In this document: piece after piece, positions 16,522 through 25,471 of the stretch
Layout: each line of letters begins with the position of its first letter
Position numbering within the stretch: the stretch's first letter is position 1
Source of the DNA: Rubripirellula sp.
GTDB taxonomy: Bacteria > Planctomycetota > Planctomycetia > Pirellulales > Pirellulaceae
DNA length: 64,000 bases
Direction of reading: 5' to 3'
NCBI GenBank assembly: GCA_029245125.1
Contig: JAQWPZ010000103.1
Location: 1 to 64,000, forward strand
Position numbers and translations under genes: made by a program
Notes under the pieces: generated by a model
Seen by the model: the letters and a program-made list of their open reading frames with translations, nothing else
The model's database searches: none
Told to the model about the DNA's origin: nothing

Positions 16522-17067
16522 ATGAAACTATCACGATTGAACCGAGTCATTCATCGCTGGGGATCCATTGCCATCGCTTTACCCACGTTGATCGTGCTGG
16601 TTTCAGGCGTCGTGCTGCAATGGAAAAAACAGTCGAGTTGGATTCAACCCAAAACTTGGGCCGGGACAAATCAGGCTCCGCAGATTTCGTTTCCAGACGT
16701 TCTTGCAATCGTCAAGTCGGTTCCGGAGGCCGGGGTGCAGAGTTGGGCGGAAATCGATCGGCTGGATGTTCGCCCCAGCAAAGGCATGCTCAAGGTTCGG
16801 TGCAAGAATCGCTGGGAGATTCAGTTGGACGCCGTGACCGGCGATGTTCTGCAGGTCGCGTATCGACGTTCGGACTTAATTGAGAGTGTTCACGACGGCA
16901 GTTTTTTTAGCGACTTCGTCAAACTGGGAGTCTTTCTGCCGACGGCCATCGTCCTTCTTGTCTTATGGGGAACCGGGATCTATCTGTTCTTTCTGCCACA
17001 CTTGGCCAAGCGAAAGCAACGTTTAAGAAAAGGTCGTCGTTCGAAGGTCACCAGCGGAGTGGATTGA
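16522..17067 (+). CDS. PepSY-associated membrane protein
   Basis: The 181-aa product starts at the ATG at 16522, because the first membrane helix (LNRVIHRWGSIAIALPTLIV) follows immediately and the longer upstream frame only overlaps the divergent neighbour. It has an N-terminal helix (about 12-32), a periplasmic part of about 100 residues with a short PepSY-like core (WEIQLDAVTGDVLQVAYRRS), and a C-terminal helix (LGVFLPTAIVLLVLWGTGIY) followed by a basic tail. The RxxHRWxG and GxxxxxP pattern matches PepSY-associated TM proteins, often linked to iron uptake or reductase systems. No such genes are adjacent. Confidence 0.8.
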   Translation: MKLSRLNRVIHRWGSIAIALPTLIVLVSGVVLQWKKQSSWIQPKTWAGTNQAPQISFPDVLAIVKSVPEAGVQSWAEIDRLDVRPSKGMLKVRCKNRWEIQLDAVTGDVLQVAYRRSDLIESVHDGSFFSDFVKLGVFLPTAIVLLVLWGTGIYLFFLPHLAKRKQRLRKGRRSKVTSGVD

Positions 17068-17109
17068 AGAGACACGCGCCGCCCCCACGAAAAATCCCGA
17101 TTGTTGAAT

Positions 17110-17292
17110 GGGATCTTCTGGGTGGGATCTTCTGGGTGGGATTGGTGCAGGGGTTCGTGCTCGGACCGCATTCTGGCGAAAGCGGCTACGAAGACGATGA
17201 GCGGGGGCAATTTAAGTCGGGCCAATTCCCACCGCCCTGTATCTGCTTGGTCACTCTGCGTAGCCGTGTTCGCGGGAACACGGGAGTGAACT
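17110..17292 (+). repeat. Dispersed repeat R3, rearranged copy, with a 14-bp tandem duplication
   Basis: 17150-17202 matches the second half of R3 (GTGCTCGGACCGCATTCTGG, then AAAGCGGCTACGAAGACGA). 17240-17292 matches the first half (TTGGTCACTCTGCG, CGGGAGTGAA). The two halves are in swapped order, as if two truncated copies abut. GGGATCTTCTGGGT is duplicated in tandem at 17110-17137. Confidence 0.65.
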
Positions 17293-17313
17293 TGGTGGCT
17301 GTCGCTTTAACGA

Positions 17314-17583
17314 TTACCCCAATCGTTTCCCCTCTGCCCTAATTCGTCCGACCGAGATCGCACCGGAGTCATCGGCCTCGGTCGAATCGATTTCGGAGTC
17401 GCTGATGATCGTGTCATCCGTTGCTTGGCCGATCATGACAGCTTCTTTGATAGAGCGTTTCATCCATTTGGCCTCCTCGCCTTCGGCCACGCGACCGCTC
17501 GCGATGTATGCCGCATAGATTTGTGCGGCGGCTTGCACGATAACGCTCTCGCTGTGCTGCAACTTGAAGTGTTTCTTCGCCAT
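17314..17583 (-). CDS. Small conserved hypothetical protein
   Basis: The 89-aa product starts MAKKHFKLQHSESVIVQAAA and has an amphipathic helical first half (QIYAAYIASGRVAEG, KWMKRSIKEAVMIGQ) and an acidic Ser/Asp-rich tail. I recall small planctomycete proteins of this type, without known function. There is no signal peptide or membrane helix. Confidence 0.6.
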   Translation of the reverse strand: MAKKHFKLQHSESVIVQAAAQIYAAYIASGRVAEGEEAKWMKRSIKEAVMIGQATDDTIISDSEIDSTEADDSGAISVGRIRAEGKRLG

Positions 17584-18084
17584 GAGAATTTGATTCCTGA
17601 TAAGTTCTTCGCTTCACCGTTGGGTCCAAGGTAAAAGCAATCTAGCAGAAGTGTCCCGCCCGATTTCCATCGTAGACGCAGTTTGGTTTCGAACGTAGGG
17701 CTGTACGACCATATTCGATTATTTCCGGGATGCTATCGCGTCAAAGCGATCACGAATTTTATTCACTTTGTCATCACGGCAATCCCACGGTGATGGAGAT
17801 AAGGATCGCAGTGTCAGCTCGACGCAGTCCGTTCGCTTCGCGATGCGGTCGGCAGAAAGCGGCGTACAATCTCGTGAGTCACGCTGGCACTCGTGAGTCA
17901 CGCTGGCAAAGGCACGATACCAACGCGGGTTACGCAGTGCTCCTCAACGCGTTCTGCTGATCTGCTGATCTGCTGGATTTCCGGATATCACCGGCAGCTA
18001 AAAAGTTAGCAGCGACTCCCGACAAATCCGGACTCAACCAGCTGCGGCGGCGCGAGTCAGAAAACCCGAAAGAGGATTGAATTA
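17584..18084. other. Intergenic region with a 19-bp tandem duplication
   Basis: CTCGTGAGTCACGCTGGCA occurs twice in tandem (17871-17908). No convincing gene. Short CTGATCTG repeats lie near 17955-17980. Confidence 0.6.
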
Positions 18085-18750
18085 GTGAAATTTCCAGCAA
18101 TATTGGTTTTGATGACTTGTTTTGTGGGTTGTGGAAGCGGTGCTTCAAATAATTACGTTCTCGATGCAAGGGAAGCGAAGAAGAAAGCAGAGCAGGAAGC
18201 TGTTGAGGCTCTCAAAGAACTCGGGATAGAGATGTCGGGATCCGACCATCTTTTTTTGCGAGAGGTAAACGGAGAGGAACTGCAACACCTCAAAAACCTA
18301 CCATCTCTCAGACACCTATCGCTCAAAGACACACAGGTTACAGACGAGCAACTGGAGCACCTAAAAGGTTTGACCAACTTGGGATCCTTGGGGCTCAGCG
18401 GAACGCAGGTCACTGACAAGGGCCTAGAGCACTTGAGTAGGTTGGCCAAGCTGGGGTCCTTAGGCCTGGAAGGTGCGCAGATTACCGACAAGGGACTCCA
18501 GCATCTAAAGGGATTGGCCAGTTTGAAAATCCTCGATCTCTCAGGCACGCAAGTCACCGGCGAGGGGCTGGAGAACCTAAAAGGCTTGACTTTCCTTTCT
18601 CTTGCCAAGACGCCAATCACCGACGCTGGATTGGAGCACGTCAAGGGGCTAACTGACCTGGTGGATCTCAAGCTCAGCGGCACACAAGTCACTGACGATG
18701 CAGTTGTAGAGCTCACGCGAGCGTTACCGAATTGCAAGGTCGATCGATAA
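18085..18750 (+). CDS. Leucine-rich-repeat lipoprotein
   Basis: The 221-aa product (GTG start) has a lipoprotein signal with lipobox FVGC (Cys16). A short helical segment (about 28-50, AREAKKKAEQEAVEALKELG) is followed by six to seven LRRs of about 24 residues with the consensus LxxLxxLxLSGTQVTDxGLEHLKG, for example LTNLGSLGLSGTQVTDKGLE and LTDLVDLKLSGTQVTDDAVV. This GTQVTD subtype is common in planctomycetes. It is probably a surface-anchored protein-binding scaffold. Near-identical repeats suggest recent internal duplication. Confidence 0.88.
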   Translation: MKFPAILVLMTCFVGCGSGASNNYVLDAREAKKKAEQEAVEALKELGIEMSGSDHLFLREVNGEELQHLKNLPSLRHLSLKDTQVTDEQLEHLKGLTNLGSLGLSGTQVTDKGLEHLSRLAKLGSLGLEGAQITDKGLQHLKGLASLKILDLSGTQVTGEGLENLKGLTFLSLAKTPITDAGLEHVKGLTDLVDLKLSGTQVTDDAVVELTRALPNCKVDR

Positions 18751-18822
18751 CCTTTTGACGGACAGAAAATAGGTGATCAAGCACCGCTCTGACCGGATCT
18801 GGCGTTGCCCCCGTAACCGAGA

Positions 18823-18980
18823 CTAGATGCCGAGTAGTTTGCGTCCCAGTGTGCCGCTTTTAACTGCCAAGCGACGTCGCTTCCCCTCGGTAAATAAGAT
18901 TCGCCGCTTGCCAGGTTGCTCTTTGGAAATGGCATTGTCGGCGTGAAGACGCTCAATGACTTGGTCTTTTGGTCGTGCAG
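18823..18980 (-). pseudogene. Remnant of an integrase-core transposase N-terminus
   Basis: The frame reads RPKDQVIERLHADNAISKEQ, PGKRRILFTEGKRRRLAVKS, GTLGRKLLGI. This resembles the segment ExxxLKEQLGxKRxRxxDxQRRRLAxKxxxLGRKxL before the DDE domain in planctomycete IS3-like transposases. The catalytic domain is absent. It lies directly downstream of the HAD gene. Confidence 0.45.
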
Positions 18981-19004
18981 TTCTCGGCGTTTGTGGGCAG
19001 CGAG

Positions 19005-19685
19005 CTAGGTTGCCGCCAAGATCAATTCGCACATTCTGGCGAGGCTGCTGACGATGTGCGTGGGATTCGCGGTGCGAAGTTGTGCTTCGGTCTGAGCACC
19101 GGTGGTGATGCCGAATGTCATGCCACACTCGGCTCTTTTTCCTTCCTCAATGTCGACACTGGAATCTCCGATCTTGGCGACCTCGTTGCTGGATGTCACG
19201 CCTGCTTGGTTCATTGCCAGGCGAATCATGTCCGGAGCTGGGCGACCATTATCGACATCGCTCGCAGTGACCAAGCCGTCGATGTCTTTCCCCACAACCC
19301 AGCCGATTTTCGCAACCAACCCTTCAGCGGTAGCTCGGTCGTAGCCGGTATTCAGGACGACGCTGATGCCGTGTTGACGCAGTTTTGCGAACGTCTGCGA
19401 CGCTCCCGGTTGTTCTTTGACGTCCAGCGTTTCGTATGCGGTGGACAGTCGTTGCTTGAAGTCCTCAAAAATGGTCACCACTTCCTCGTCAGCGTGCGTT
19501 GATCCATCCAGTGCCAGTACGTCACGAATCGCCTGGGATTTTTCTTTGCCGGCTCCAGCTTCCTGAACCTGCTCCTGCGAGAATTGATAACCGGCGGCAT
19601 TGATGGCCGCTCTTACGGTTTTGTAGACGACATTGTCTTCATCAACCGTTGTGCCGGCCATGTCGAAAACGACAAGTTTGATCAT
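19005..19685 (-). CDS. Phosphonatase-like HAD hydrolase (PhnX homologue)
   Basis: The 226-aa protein has HAD motif I as DMAGTTVD (Asp8, Ala10). The DxAGT form is typical of phosphonoacetaldehyde hydrolases rather than the usual DxDGT. Motif II lies in SVVLNTGYDR and motif IV in KIGDSSVDIEEG (about 175). A GKEKSQAIR segment puts Lys49 where the Schiff-base Lys of PhnX (GLLKxxxIR) would fall by eye alignment. It best fits the PhnX-like family (TIGR03351). It would cleave the C-P bond of phosphonoacetaldehyde or a related phosphonate. It is the last gene of an operon with an XRE-cupin regulator and an OPA-type transporter, opposite a phosphonate-type Fe-dehydrogenase. Confidence 0.82.
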   Translation of the reverse strand: MIKLVVFDMAGTTVDEDNVVYKTVRAAINAAGYQFSQEQVQEAGAGKEKSQAIRDVLALDGSTHADEEVVTIFEDFKQRLSTAYETLDVKEQPGASQTFAKLRQHGISVVLNTGYDRATAEGLVAKIGWVVGKDIDGLVTASDVDNGRPAPDMIRLAMNQAGVTSSNEVAKIGDSSVDIEEGKRAECGMTFGITTGAQTEAQLRTANPTHIVSSLARMCELILAAT

Positions 19686-19700
19686 CGTTAAAATTCCTAT

Positions 19701-20264
19701 TTATGTTCGTGTTTCAAAGAAGACGCACATGACGATTGCGTCTCGCTTGTGTGGGTTGATGATTCGATGCGGAACATGGCTGTCGAAATACAGGCTGTCT
19801 CCGTTGCGAAGTGAATGCACTTCACCATCGAATTCAAAGTTGATGGCTCCCCGTTGCACAATTAGAAACTCTTCACCCTCATGTGAAAGTGCCTCGTCAC
19901 GTGCCACTCCTGCAGGAACCGTCAGCAGGAACGGGTCCATCGCGCGATTGGGGCGTTTGTGTGCCAGCGACTCGTAAATGGTCGTGTTCGTTTCGCTTCT
20001 GTTCCGCTCGACGACTTTGCGTTCAGCTTTCTTGACCTTGATCAGTTTTGGTCTCTCATCGAGTCCTTCCACAAGTTCCGCAACAGTCACGCCGAGTGCG
20101 GATGCGATTTGACCAAGTGCCGGTAGCGATGGCGTGATGCGAAAATTTTCAACTTTCGACAGCCAGCTGCGTGTTAGCCCGCTTCGGACAGCAACCTCTT
20201 CCAGAGTCAGCCGTCGATCCAGCCGGTGATTGCGAATGCGTTGTGCAAGTTCAACAAGGTTCAT
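19701..20264 (-). CDS. XRE-family regulator with C-terminal cupin
   Basis: The 187-aa protein has an N-terminal helix-turn-helix (about 5-65: [40 protein letters not shown]) and a C-terminal cupin_2 (about 115-183: [40 protein letters not shown]). This layout is that of HTH-cupin regulators that sense small metabolites. Its start is 4 bp after the stop of the transporter gene and its stop 15 bp before the HAD start, so it is co-transcribed. Its likely operator is the perfect palindrome at 21638-21658; this is inferred from position. Confidence 0.9.
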   Translation of the reverse strand: MNLVELAQRIRNHRLDRRLTLEEVAVRSGLTRSWLSKVENFRITPSLPALGQIASALGVTVAELVEGLDERPKLIKVKKAERKVVERNRSETNTTIYESLAHKRPNRAMDPFLLTVPAGVARDEALSHEGEEFLIVQRGAINFEFDGEVHSLRNGDSLYFDSHVPHRIINPHKRDAIVMCVFFETRT

Positions 20265-20268
20265 ATTG

Positions 20269-21597
20269 TTACCGCCTGATGAAGGGTGATATGACGGCTC
20301 CGATCAGGCAGGCGGCAGCCACAACACCAAAGACAAGCGACGTTTGCCCGTTCGACTCGATGATCCAACCAATCAGCGGTTCTCCCAGTCCTGCAAACAC
20401 ATAGGCGAATGTGTTCATCACGCCGGTTCCCGTGCCGGCCCGCTCGCGACCCAGCAGGTCAGGGCACAGCGCCCAGAAAGCAGATTGAGGTCCATAAGCA
20501 AAAAAGCCAGTCAACAGCAGCATCGGGACGCCCAGCCAGTGATCACGTGGCAGAAAATACATCGCCAGTGAACAGGCTGCCGCGAGCAACAGAAACAGAC
20601 CAATCACGCGGGAGCGGTTGGAATGAAAGACACGGTCCGACAGCCAACCGCTTGCAATCGCGCCGAGTGCCATCCCGACCGGCAGAGCGAGCGTCATCCA
20701 TTTCGTGTCCGAGTTTTTCCAGTCTTCACCCAGGAAATGGACGGGGACCCAAATCAGCAGGCCATAGCGAGCCATGCTTTGAAAACCGATCGACAGGCTG
20801 GCAATCAGGAATCGCGGATTTCTGAGGACGCTGCGATATCGCTGCCATGATGATTCACCCGGCCCCACTTCATCAGTTTCGCCGGCCGTCACTTCATCGC
20901 CGCCCAATTCGCCGACGCCCATTTCACCTGCCGTCGGGAGCGTCGTACTGGACTCACCGGATTCGGGTTCATGATCGTTTGGCAGCGGTGGAAACCCCAG
21001 TTCTTCCGGGCAATCTCGTACCACGACGTAGTACACCACGCCACCGATAAGGAGTAGCAGGACAGGAAGTCGGAATATCCATCGCCAGTTGAGGTCAAAT
21101 TCCAGTATCAACGTCGAGGTCGCAAACGCCAGTACCGATGAACTGCCTGCTGCGAAAACATAGGCGCCGTAAACCTTCCCACGCGCCGACTGAGGCCACC
21201 AACTGGAGAGTACGCGACTTCCCGGAGCCCAGCCCATTGACTGGGCATAGCCGTTGAACGCCCATGGGATCGTCAGGCTGGCAAAGCCTGTTCCAAAGCT
21301 GACCATCCAGTTCAGCCCACACGAGAGCACCGCACCGAGGCTCATCAGTCGACGGCCACCAAACCTGTCGCCGAGGCTTCCGTTGATCGATTGACCGATG
21401 GCGTAAGTCCACAACAAAACTGCGCTGGACCAGCCCAGCGTTGATTTGGAGATGCCTAACTCCTGCTCAATGCCGGGGATGGCAAAGCCGAATGTCTGCC
21501 GCCCCGTGTAGAAGAACAGATAGCAGAACATCGTTGCCAGCAGCATTCGCCATTGCGCGGCACGAAACCCGGCGGGTGATGTGAAAGTTTGATCCAA
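20269..21597 (-). CDS. MFS transporter of the organophosphate:phosphate antiporter (OPA) type
   Basis: The 442-aa protein has about 12 membrane helices. The start ([20 protein letters not shown], then [20 protein letters not shown]) and the loop [20 protein letters not shown] match the GlpT/UhpT/UhpC branch of MFS, which carries phosphorylated or phosphonate compounds. The central cytoplasmic loop (about 208-250) is unusually long, acidic and Gly-rich ([20 protein letters not shown]). As first gene of the operon it probably imports the phosphonate handled by the HAD enzyme and the divergent dehydrogenase. Confidence 0.87.
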   Translation of the reverse strand: MDQTFTSPAGFRAAQWRMLLATMFCYLFFYTGRQTFGFAIPGIEQELGISKSTLGWSSAVLLWTYAIGQSINGSLGDRFGGRRLMSLGAVLSCGLNWMVSFGTGFASLTIPWAFNGYAQSMGWAPGSRVLSSWWPQSARGKVYGAYVFAAGSSSVLAFATSTLILEFDLNWRWIFRLPVLLLLIGGVVYYVVVRDCPEELGFPPLPNDHEPESGESSTTLPTAGEMGVGELGGDEVTAGETDEVGPGESSWQRYRSVLRNPRFLIASLSIGFQSMARYGLLIWVPVHFLGEDWKNSDTKWMTLALPVGMALGAIASGWLSDRVFHSNRSRVIGLFLLLAAACSLAMYFLPRDHWLGVPMLLLTGFFAYGPQSAFWALCPDLLGRERAGTGTGVMNTFAYVFAGLGEPLIGWIIESNGQTSLVFGVVAAACLIGAVISPFIRR

Positions 21598-21637
21598 ATC
21601 GTGACTCGCAACTCCGACGGCCTATGGGCAATTCAGT

Positions 21638-21658
21638 ATGTTGATTCGTAATCAACAT
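21638..21658. promoter_or_regulatory. Perfect palindrome between divergent phosphonate genes (candidate operator)
   Basis: ATGTTGATT and AATCAACAT form a perfect 9-bp inverted repeat around CGT. It is in the 84-bp space between the MFS gene (minus) and the Fe-dehydrogenase gene (plus), so one bound dimer could control both. The XRE-cupin regulator in the minus operon is the obvious candidate binder. Confidence 0.65.
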
Positions 21659-21681
21659 TGGTGCATCATACGGAAAATTGA

Positions 21682-22866
21682 GTGGAAAATCACCCTGCTG
21701 GAGAAGCCCATTTGACCGTCGTGCAGCATCCCCTGATCGAATCCATCGGCGAAGTTGCGTCGATCTTGAGTTCGGTGAAGACCGATCGATTATTTTTCGT
21801 TGTTGATGAACCGGCCTGGCAGGCGTCAGGAGCAAAAGAAGTTCTTGAACCGTACTTGCTACAGCGGGCAACGACATGGTTTACCGGATTCGAGTTGAAC
21901 CCGAAGTTGGAGGATGTGCAGCGAGGGATCGAGGCTTATCGCGGATGCCAACCTGACCTCGTCATCGCACTGGGCGGCGGCACGGCGATCGATCTGGCAA
22001 AACTAATAGGATCGCTCACCGTCCAAGTGGCGTCTGCGCACGACATCGCAACCGGCCGTGCCCCGATTGAGGTTCCTGGGAAACCGCTGATGGCAATTCC
22101 AACCACCGCCGGGACCGGGAGCGAAGCAACCCACTTTGCCGTCGTTTACGTCGATGGTGAGAAGTATTCAGTGGCGCATCCGTCGCTGTTGCCTCGCTAT
22201 GCTGTCGTTGATTCGAGGCTGACCGCGAGCCTGCCGAAACGAATCACTGCTGCCACAGGACTCGACGCCTTCTGTCAGGCGATTGAATCGATGTGGGCGG
22301 TCGCTGCCACTGAGGAGTCGATGCGGTACGCAACCGAGGCAGCACGCCTTGCCTTTGGCAATCTCGTGACTGCGACCAATTCACCGACGCCCGAAGCCCG
22401 CGAGGCGATGAGTCGTGCATCGCATCTGGCCGGCAAGGCCATCAACATCACGAAGACCACGGCACCCCACGCATTGTCATACGCCCTTACGTCGCGACAG
22501 GGTGTGCCGCACGGAATGGCTGTTGCGATCACGCTGGCCTCGATGCTTGCCTTTAACGCAGAGGTGACCGACGAAGACTGTATTGATCCGCGCGGGGCAG
22601 TTGCTGTGCGAGATCGCATTGCACGAATTATGGATGTTATGGGATCGAAAAATGTAAAGGGCGCCAGCGAGTCAATCACAAGCCTGCTGTCGCAAATCGA
22701 CTGCCCAACAACATTCGATGCGGTCGGCGTCGAGACGTCCGCTGAACTCAAAAGCATCATCGAATCGGTTAACGCTGAGCGTTTGTTGAACAATCCGCGT
22801 CGTGCGAGCCAGGGCCAGCTTTTGAATCTCCTTCAGGCCATACAGCAAAGCGCAGCAACGAAGTAA
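21682..22866 (+). CDS. Iron-containing alcohol dehydrogenase, probable phosphonoacetaldehyde reductase type
   Basis: The 394-aa protein from GTG 21682; a TTG at 21712 preceded by GGAGA (21700-21704) is an equally good start. Cofactor loop ALGGGTAIDLAKLIG (about 97-110) and IPTTAGTGSEAT (about 139-150) are standard for Fe-ADH. Metal-site segments are GLDAFCQAIES, where the usual first His is Gln, and NITKTTAPHALSYAL and GVPHGMAVA, each with its His. The DAFCQAIES/TKTTAPHALSY pattern is that of the phosphonate-cluster subgroup (phosphonoacetaldehyde to 2-hydroxyethylphosphonate). Location opposite a PhnX-like gene supports this. Confidence 0.85.
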   Translation: MENHPAGEAHLTVVQHPLIESIGEVASILSSVKTDRLFFVVDEPAWQASGAKEVLEPYLLQRATTWFTGFELNPKLEDVQRGIEAYRGCQPDLVIALGGGTAIDLAKLIGSLTVQVASAHDIATGRAPIEVPGKPLMAIPTTAGTGSEATHFAVVYVDGEKYSVAHPSLLPRYAVVDSRLTASLPKRITAATGLDAFCQAIESMWAVAATEESMRYATEAARLAFGNLVTATNSPTPEAREAMSRASHLAGKAINITKTTAPHALSYALTSRQGVPHGMAVAITLASMLAFNAEVTDEDCIDPRGAVAVRDRIARIMDVMGSKNVKGASESITSLLSQIDCPTTFDAVGVETSAELKSIIESVNAERLLNNPRRASQGQLLNLLQAIQQSAATK

Positions 22867-22930
22867 ATACTTGGAACCGACTCTTCTCACCTGCGGTTCC
22901 CCGCGGATTGAGCCTGTCGCTGGCCGGTGG

Positions 22931-23052
22931 GAACCGGCCCTACATGACTTGGTTGTTCTGCGTCGCCGCGTTCGCCAGAACGTGGGAGTACCTGGTGCCG
23001 GGGATCGTGCTCGGCCCGCATTCTGGTGAAAGCGGCTATGAAGATGAGAAAA
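22931..23052 (+). repeat. Dispersed repeat R3, copy 2
   Basis: Matches 12119-12240 over about 120 bp (CTGCGTCGCCGCGTTCG, GTGGGAGTACCTGGTGCCGG, GTGCTCGGCCCGCATTCTGG). It is in the 340-bp gap after the Fe-dehydrogenase. The minus frame RMRAEHDPRHQVLPRS seen here also occurs in other copies but looks like a shadow of the repeat. Confidence 0.75.
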
Positions 23053-23206
23053 GGGGCAGCAGGCATTGGCGTGAAACTTCGTTGTAAAACATCTTCAAGG
23101 CCATAATCGCCCATGCTCAGGAGATAATTGGTAAGCGAGTGGAGCACAGATTGTGTAAACGCGTTTTTCGCTATGGTTCAAAACTGATCGCGTCAACGGT
23201 CGGCAG

Positions 23207-24226
23207 GTGATTTACGAACAAGGTGGTCCTTTCCGAGGGCTAAGCATCTACCTGGAGGAGGACAACCTTTACGCCGGCGGTTGGAATACGGATTCGGGTA
23301 GGGAAGACTGGCTTGGCGATTGGGTTGTTGTCGAAGGTGTATCTGCAGGGCGATGGCACCACGTCGTGCTCACTTTAGATGCAGCGGCTCCCGACCCAGC
23401 GTTTGATCACACGAAAACGCTCACATCGGAATGGGTCCATGTCAATAGCGGTGGGGTTTTCAAGTTGGCAAAGCGACAGATCGGTATGACGCGAACAACT
23501 TTGTTCTGAACTTGGTTGGCACCGATATCACTGCTGACCATATCATTGAAAAATCGACCGGGACCTTCAATGTCTCCAATGACAATGGCTTTTTGATGGC
23601 GGCGATGGGGGGCGGTTGGAGTTTTTGGTGAAGAAAAATTGAGCTTCACCAAACTTGCTTCCACGGTTCCGACCGACTCACGAAGTATTCTCGTTGGCAA
23701 TGTAATCGAGCGTAACTTCGATGGCACGAAATCGGGTACTTCTGATGGTGCGGTTAACTGGGAAGTTGGAGATCAGATTGTCATCGCAAGTTCCAGCGTC
23801 AATTACGCCGACGAAGAGGTTCGGACTCTCATCGCAGTAGAGGACCTCGGCAGCCTAACGAGGCTGACATTCGAAGATCCGCTCGACCATCGCCACTTTG
23901 GGGAAGTCGAGCAATACGGTAACGGCACCCGTGATTGGGACATCGACATGCGTGCCGAGGTGGCGCTTCTGAATCGGAGCATCACGATTCGTGGGACCGT
24001 GGATACCGATGTCAACTTCGGTGATCGAGCTCGTTTTGAAGCAAACGAGAATACGGGAATCAGTGCGCACGCGATGATCATGCCCGGTGCGGGACAGATC
24101 ACAATTGATGGAGTGCGTTTCGACAAGATGGGCCAGACCGCGCAGATCGGTCGCTATCCGATTCATTGGCATCTCGCTGGCGATCGAAGCGGTGATATTC
24201 TTCGCCATCAGAGATCAGTGATCTAG
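23207..24226 (+). pseudogene. G8/LamG-domain secreted protein, multiple frameshifts
   Basis: Three frames join into one protein. 23207-23460 resembles a LamG-like concanavalin fold (GRWHHVVLTLDAAAPDPAFD) and the start of a G8 domain (SEWVHVNSGGVF). 23455-23615, in another frame, reads TDRYDANNFVLNLVGTDITA, DHIIEKSTGTFNVSNDNGF. From 23639 a third frame reads SFTKLASTVPTDSRSILVGN, WEVGDQIVIASSSVNYADEE and ends near RYPIHWHLAGDRSGD. The order and the PIHWHLAG motif are those of CEMIP-like extracellular G8 proteins. Breaks lie near 23455, in the GGGGGGCGG run near 23606, and in the T run near 23628. The C-terminal right-handed beta-helix is missing. Confidence 0.75.
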
Positions 24227-24582
24227 AAAAGAGTATTCACTGCGTTAGCAATACCAATCCGTCTTTGATCCAGCGGGATTTAAGTGAGATCACAAAGACT
24301 TCGGTGCGTGAAACTACTGGAAAGGAAGGCACTGAAGCGGTCGACCAATTACTCGCTGTGGGTGATCCATGGTGGCAAAGTGAATTCCGAGACTCTCGCG
24401 GCTAGGTCGACTCATCAGGGACCTGCATCAGGATCTCTAGCTCACGGCGCAGCATTGTGGGTTCGAGATTTCGTAAGCTGCGGCAATGACGTCCTCGTGA
24501 CTGATCAGCAGGGACGGGCGAACGATGTGCAAGAAGACCGAAGAACGTGACGGCCATCCTGCGTTGCATCGCCTGGTTCTGG
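24227..24582. other. Intergenic, no gene recognised
   Basis: A plus-strand stretch reads QRDLSEITKTSVRETTGKEG and DQLLAVGDPWWQSEF between stops. It may be another protein remnant, but I do not recognise it. Confidence 0.3.
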
Positions 24583-25010
24583 CTACCATTCTTGTTCGCA
24601 CTTGTACTCGTATTCAGCATCGCGGTACTTGTGCTCGACTGCAGCATTGCACTCTCCGGAAGCTTCGGCGACTGTATCTAATCACGTGATCAATCGAGAC
24701 AACATTGAGATGCTCCGGTGGAGCAAGCGTTTTACGTCCGCCTGAGATTCATCGTCGAGACCGTTCGTTGCAGCAAGGATGTCGTGTATCGCAACACACT
24801 CCGGCGTCGGGCCACGAGCGACATCAAGAAATCGACTGCGATCTAACAGGCTTCGTTTCCCGTAGCCTTCGGATATGTTCGGCGGAATCGTGTGGAGCAT
24901 CTCAAGGGTGCAGGCGACGTACTCATCGTATCGGGCCTGCTCCAGCGCAATGTGGCTCAAACGGCGATCACGCTCTCCAACCCACTGATCGAATCGCATT
25001 CGCGTATGCT
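24583..25010 (-). pseudogene. Four-helix-bundle (S23/23S-intervening-sequence type) protein, degenerate
   Basis: IPPNISEGYGKRSLLDRSRF, LDVARGPTPECVAIHDILAA and MLSRLIT match the C-terminal helices of the four-helix-bundle family (TIGR02436). An in-frame TGA at 24682-24684 follows SRLIT. The frame then continues LDTVAEASGECNAAVEHKYR DAEYEY, the acidic Tyr-rich tail seen in planctomycete members, where RLITRLD is expected, so TGA replaces an Arg codon. The N-terminal helix is unrecognisable, so the gene is also truncated. Confidence 0.6.
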
Positions 25011-25471
25011 CGAAAACCGATGGCTCTCCCTTGAAAGATTTGACTCGGTCAGGACTGCCGAGACTCTCGCATCGTTCGATGACCAAAAGCACGACTTTCG
25101 TTTGCCACACGCAGCGTCCGCGGGCAAACGCCAGATGAAATGTGCGATGGCGAATAAGGCGACATTTGTGACCAACTTGAAACATCGCGGAAGCAGGTAA
25201 GACAAGCACAGTTAAAGAACAATCGAAACGAAACTTGCCGCGAGTTTGAGCCGCCAGTCACGACCGCAAAAGGAACTCACGCAATCGATTTCAACTCTCC
25301 AATTTGCACTCGGCGCCGCGCAGGCTGTCGCAAAACACCCAATCCAAACGAGCAAGGTGCTGTTTGCGGTACTTGTGCTTCACTCGCGTACCGAACCGGG
25401 GACCAATTCAGCCCCATACGAGAGCACTCTCGTAGGAAACTCCAGAATGTTGTGACTGACAGCACGACAAT

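Noticed and set aside
18153-18737. 194-codon frame antisense to the LRR lipoprotein
   Set aside because: It is the mirror of the repeat-rich LRR gene and lacks any independent signal.
22887-23147. Minus-strand 86-codon frame (RMRAEHDPRHQVLPRS)
   Set aside because: It coincides with repeat R3 and the same peptide occurs wherever R3 does. Without a start or family it is treated as a shadow of the repeat.
24583-25010. The in-frame TGA in the four-helix-bundle gene as recoding
   Set aside because: It replaces Arg in RLITRLD, and the N-terminal half of the gene is already unrecognisable, so decay is the simpler view.
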